Source of the DNA: Branchiostoma belcheri
Taxonomy: Eukaryota; Chordata; Leptocardii; Amphioxiformes; Branchiostomatidae
Reading direction: 5' to 3'
NCBI RefSeq assembly: GCF_001625305.1
Contig: NW_017804065.1
Location: 1,342,534 to 1,406,533 of the forward strand
DNA length: 64,000 nt
Position numbers and translations under genes: made by a program. Shown piece after piece: positions 59,001 through 64,000 of this stretch. The notes under the pieces were generated by a model. That model ran no database searches. It worked only from the letters and a program-made list of their open reading frames with translations, and was not told the origin of the DNA. Position 1 is the first letter of the stretch, and each line of letters opens with the position of its first letter.

Positions 59001-62000
59001 ACAAAATTCTTATCATTTGTAACCATAGTGCTAGGAAAAATCCTTGCCATAATGATGGCAATACTTCCTGAAATTTGCTGCCTATCCTGTATTTTTACCA
59101 TGTAAAACATTTTGATGCAGAAACCATGAGGTACTTTGATATTTACAAACAGCCTTCCCACCCAATGGATAGTTCCTTCCCTGTAGACTATTTCCTGTGC
59201 AGTTTACTATTTTAGTTCCTTTCTTCTTTCTGTATAAACCATATAAGGAGTCATCTCCTGTTCTGTCAATAGTATTTGTGGTTTTGCTTTAATGTTGAAA
59301 GGGAGAGGAAATCAGGACATCAGAGAAAAAGACAGCCAACATTTTTCTTTCATGGGACCAAAGCCTCCTTTAACAAGGTTTTGCTTTTTTACAAAAGTCT
59401 GAAAATGTGTATTGTGATATCATCAAGACATCTAACTTGTGTTCACTATCCTTTATCTAACTCATCTATAAGTTTAGCATCAGATTGTCTCAGTTGATTT
59501 CTAGGCACTAAACATGACATTTTACAACATCTTTTCCTACTCCAGTAGGTCACTTCTGAGGTACCATACTATTATATACATGCATGATATGCCTTAGTGC
59601 TCTGTGCAGATTTGCATGTTATGCTGCAGTAGGCTGCAGCCTTGCCTTCCCAGCAGAGGTGTACAGTGTGTCCCAGCAGAGAGGAGTACATGTAGATGTC
59701 CTGTCTGTGCTGAGCACTCTGTCGTCCTTCCAAACCTGCAGAATGCACAGATCAAACCATGAAACATCAGTTCTACTCAAATCACAGAACAAATATCATA
59801 TAGTCACTCACTCAGCTCCACATGCTCCTCGAGGGGGGGGGGCTGTAGAAGCTGTCTATATGGTCCTCCATATGCAGACACACGAGATATATATATATTA
59901 GTCACACAAGAGATCTTGTATGTTGTAAACAATGGTATTTTTGTTTTGTGTTTTTTGAAGTTTTGTGACTTACATCGTTGTTGTAAAAGTAAACTTTGTT
60001 AAACAAAAATATTGTTGTACACAATGAAATTAGACATTTTCCTGCTGCAACAATTGTGCCTTTTCATCCTCAATTCATCCCCTGAAAGTCTGTTACTATG
60101 CTGTGTACATATAGTTGAGGCAAGGAAATGCCAATGTTTTCAAAAGAATATAAAATTACCAACAGGGTGATATAACATTATTGTAAGTACAAGTACAATG
60201 GATAGTTGCACTCTAACAACAGTACACATCATTTCTGGAGGATGGTCCTGTCCTTAGTGCTGAACTACCAGCAGCTCAACTGAGCAAGTGTCAGAAACAA
60301 GTTACATCATCCTTACACCTAACCACTCTGCCACCCTTACAATGCTTCCCTTCTGACAGTTGGTCCTGTCCCTGGTGCTGAACTACCAGCATTCATTAAA
60401 ACCTGTTTCAAGTTTCACATTCAATGCTCTGCTGTTAGATGCAAATGTGAGAATACATGTCTATTAATAATTGCATTTCAATAGTTTGTTTATAATATTT
60501 GAAAAACAAACAGTGACTCTCTCTTTTCAATACATGTACTTATATATAAAATAGAATATATCACTCCTGGATATGAGAGGATAGATAAATGAAGAGAAGA
60601 CTGTGTTACACAAGCTGTCGGCCGGAGGTTAACGAGGGGACGGCAACCTTCGGGCAGTGGCCGCCAGGAGTGCGGTTTAGTCATGTACATTTTTATGAAA
60701 TTAGTTGTTCTTAGATAATAATATAAATACATAATTGACTTATAGTCTACAGGAGTGAGACCTATATGATACACAAGCTAATCTAGCCTAGCATACGTCA
60801 ACGTTGCCTTGCCTACAATGTACGTATCTGACACGTGTTTGAAGCAAAAAGGCTTGTCACGCAGTATTACATGTTTAGCTTTTTGATGTCAGTTCCTGTA
60901 GTTGGAGAGTAATTTGATCAGACCAGCTTCAGGCGAGTGCCAGATTCCATCTGCATTTCAAAGCCTGCGTTTTATCCCCTCAGCCTGTGCCTTTAGAAGT
61001 CACGTTTCTTTCATCTCCATACTCCAACCCATACTGACAGGGCTTTGGGATGGGCTGGCACAGCACTTACTGTGGCAATTCATATTTCCTCTGCACATTG
61101 AACCAGACACCCCAGTCATGTGTGGTCACAGTAAGATTGCATGGGGATATCACTCTTAATATTGCAGGCTTTTAAAGCTCCAAATTACTCCTGATACATG
61201 TTTGATGGTTAATACCTTCATCAAAGCTGGTGGAAGCCGTATTGAGGTTTTTGAAGTGATAATGTAATACTGGAATTAGTTTAAAGTTTGTTCGCAGTCA
61301 AAGTCCCTTCAAAAAGAAAGAAAGTGATTTTGTAGGTGTTACAATTGCTTGACATCTATTTCATTTCTATTGTAATGTTACTGAGTTGGTGGTGTGTCTA
61401 GGCAGTGGTAATGACTTTACCACTCAAAAAATATTCCAACTCTATATTCCAACAGCCTGTTGCTTCTGATTTAACATAATATACTCACAGTGACGCAAGG
61501 AAGAAATGTCAACGGCGGCATATAAAAGCTGAATTAACAAACCTTGCTCTTTTGTGGTCTAGAGTAACCATTGAAACTCAAAGTTCAATATATCAACCCT
61601 TAGATCCTGGAACATTGTTACATTTTAGCCCTCCAGTGCTAATATACCAAATCCATGGCATGAAAGGGTAGGCATGAGTTGTCTTTTACCTTTTAGTATC
61701 AAGAGAGCAGGGTTACAAATGCGAACATGAAAGGTTGAACATATCAAAGACAGGAAGCATTTCACACAGAAGCAAAACCACCTGCTTCCTGAGCTGTGTT
61801 AGGGGATGCCTGAGGACTTAGATTACAGGTCCTTCAGACATTCAGCAACTGATGAGCCAACTGTAATCAATTTGTAAGCCAAAGAAATTCTAAGTAAGCC
61901 AAAAACAAATGATCTTCCACATGACACTTCAAGTATCATGTGCAAGATCATTCGAATCTTTACATTCTTTCGAATCTTTACAATTCTGTGTAACTGTCAG

Positions 62001-64000
62001 CCTTATGAGTGGGGGTGGGACTACTGCTCTCTACTGAATACTTTTACTAGCTATAGGATTTGGCCATGAAACACAAGAATGAACTGGTAAATATGTAGCT
62101 TGAGATGACATTTTCCCTTTATGACTAGACAACCAGCCCACTCATGGTGTGACAGAAAGACAAAAAGGATTGGCATGTAAAACCTGCAATAGCCTTGAAG
62201 AGAGACACCATGTCTGAAACCAACAACAGGAAATACTCAGATAGTGGAAATAATTTTGCTACATTGATCTCGTTATGCCATAAAAGGTACAGAAAATGCT
62301 CCTCGTATATTGCCTGTGTCACGCAAAGGTTTGTAAAGATGCAACTAGACTGAGAGAATACAAAGGCAGTCACTAATGCAGAAGCAATGTAGCTGAAAAT
62401 ATGGAGAAAATTCCATGTGGCAGGTTGACTATTATAAAGCAGACTGTGCACACAAAGGATTCAGGTCTCTGAGACAGGTTTGTGAAATTGGGTGGGACCA
62501 GAGGATTTGCATCGTCTTTTTTGTGTGTCACGCAGTCACTATGGTGGAAGATAGCACCGTCTTATTTCTGACAATTTGTGTTTAATAGATGCACCTTAGA
62601 AATAACCCCAATCTAGGTCACTCACATCCTGAGTATCTAAAAAGCACTTCAGATTATGAATATAATTAACATAAAGGATTTTGATTTATATGTGACAACC
62701 ATAAGAAGAACAAATTTTGGTGAATGAAATCTTTTTGTAGAATAGACCTGCTGTAGGCATAATCACTGTAGCTGCCCTGAGGACAGAGTTGAGTTGATTA
62801 GGAATACTCTATTCTGTCACATTGAAAGGTTGGTTGCCTGCGTTACACATTTCTGCTGTCTAGAATGTTGTTGCTTTGATTGGTTGAACAGCAGGCAGTG
62901 TTGATCACCACACCCTGTAGGCAGTGTGGCACGTGCTTTACTCAAAGTGTTTGTCAACGACCAGTTGTTTTTAACATTGTAGTCCACCAATCTTGTCATA
63001 TTTACCACTTCTACATGTATGTACAGAACTCAGGTTGATTATGCTACATTACAGGTTTTCATTGGTACTGCAATAAAAGTAGAGAATCTGATATGCACCC
63101 TACTAACGTTACTTGCTACAGCTCTGGTTAATATTTAAATTGCTTCATTTATGTTTTCTGCTAAAGTGAGTTAGTTATGAAAGATAGAATACACAAAATG
63201 CTTGTTAGGGTAAAGGTTTTACTGTTAGTTATTCTGACAGGACCTGCTGGTCCATACTGAAATCAAGGGTAAAAGTGAATCCCTCTGTGACTGTTAGTCC
63301 TGCCCACTGGGCTTTACTGGGAGCCATACCATAATGCACTCTCCATCATGATTACCTCCGTAATGGAAATCAAACAAAGGAGAACATGCTGGAGCAGTGC
63401 TCAGGGCACAGATGTGTCCCTAACAGCCATGCTCTGCACACTCAGGCATGCGAAACATTCATATGGATTCTGTCAAATACATTTATCTCTTGTCAGAAAA
63501 TTCAGACAAATTTTACTTACAACATGCAAATTGGTATGAAAATCATGTCAGACATACACATTGGTATGAGAAAAACTGACATACAGTGTATTTTCTAAAA
63601 ACTAATGATTTGGAACTGTCATTACAGCTTCTTCTCCAAACTTTAGTAATAAAATTTCATAAAATTCGTACAAACTTGGCATGAATGCTAACCATCCCTG
63701 ATACTACACTGGTATTAGCCTATATGCCACATATATAAATTCAAAATGGCTGGCCATGCCTTTCATCTTTTTAGTGCTATACATGAATTCGTAGATTAAA
63801 ACTTAGTATTCTTCACCTAGAATGGACAAAAGCTGTGAAAAAATCAGATTCTGAAGATGCTCCTCTTGTCAGGTGCTTCTATTCCCAAACCAAAAATGGG
63901 GCAGGGAGTCAAATAACTTCTTCTGGTAAAGGAGCTACAGATCATGTTTCCACCCATGTCCTGAAGTTTGATCTGTTGATTGCCATGTTGGCAGGGGGGC
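56028..64000. other. PRDX3 3' region and intergenic DNA, no gene recognised
   Basis: The first part must include the PRDX3 3' untranslated region, but no canonical poly(A) signal stands out in the first few hundred bases. The remaining 7-8 kb is AT-rich with scattered stops on all frames and nothing I can match to a protein or RNA family. A poly-G run lies near 59831 and a TATATA run near 59888. Confidence 0.6.
60243..60390. repeat. Spaced direct repeat
   Basis: GGTCCTGTCC followed by TGCTGAACTACCAGCA appears near 60243 and again near 60362, with two or three mismatches between copies. Confidence 0.6.

Noticed and set aside
59572-59735. Possible terminal exon on the minus strand (frame with RQDIYMYSSLLGH and a TAA stop)
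   Set aside because: It has a weak acceptor and a plausible composition, but no family match and no partner exon could be found, so it is not annotated.
1-64000. CRISPR arrays, bacterial operons or viral-type elements
   Set aside because: No spaced direct repeats of CRISPR type and no long prokaryote-style reading frames; all large frames are exons of animal genes or the LINE. No LTR, capsid or envelope-bearing element was seen.

Overview
The window looks like part of an amphioxus (Branchiostoma-type) nuclear genome. The genes are intron-rich, with short exons and vertebrate-like gene structures. The Slit gene has the chordate-style order of nine EGF domains around one laminin G domain. The spacer DNA is AT-rich and full of short palindromes and the octamer TACATGTA. 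The organism call is an inference from protein similarity and gene layout. Layout, left to right. (1) 1-35350: most of a SLIT axon-guidance gene on the + strand. The first leucine-rich (LRR) domain lies upstream of the window. LRR domains D2, D3 and D4, nine EGF-like domains, a laminin G domain and the C-terminal cystine knot are read here from 29 exons. (2) 35270-47760: the rRNA methyltransferase gene ZCCHC4 on the - strand, 13 coding exons with every splice phase consistent. A single-coding-exon LRR-Ig membrane protein gene (40056-41756, + strand) sits inside its largest intron, and a truncated LINE sits in another intron. (3) 47741-51200: a BTB-BACK-kelch gene on the + strand, divergent from ZCCHC4 across a short two-way promoter. 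(4) 51170-53102: LSM1 on the - strand, complete at 133 residues. (5) 53440-56027: a mitochondrial peroxiredoxin (PRDX3-type) on the + strand, head to head with LSM1. (6) 56028-64000: no gene recognised. The most interesting signals are: a tandem pair of PRDX3 exons that reading-frame arithmetic forces to be mutually exclusive; a tandem duplicated LRR exon in the Robo-binding D2 domain of Slit; a 42-base in-frame microexon before the Slit cystine knot; the nested LRR-Ig gene, whose Ig domain lacks its B-strand cysteine; a duplicated 3' splice site in ZCCHC4; and two convergent gene pairs whose poly(A) signals interlock. Slit carries three single-base frame breaks and the kelch gene one. These look more like consensus errors than decay, because the surrounding protein sequence is well conserved. 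How the genes relate: Slit and the LRR-Ig protein are secreted or surface LRR proteins of the kind used in neural wiring. ZCCHC4 (28S rRNA m6A), LSM1 (mRNA decapping) and PRDX3 (mitochondrial peroxide removal) are housekeeping genes, and the two divergent gene starts fit compact shared promoters. SLIT2 and ZCCHC4 are also linked on human 4p15, so the pairing here may be ancestral.
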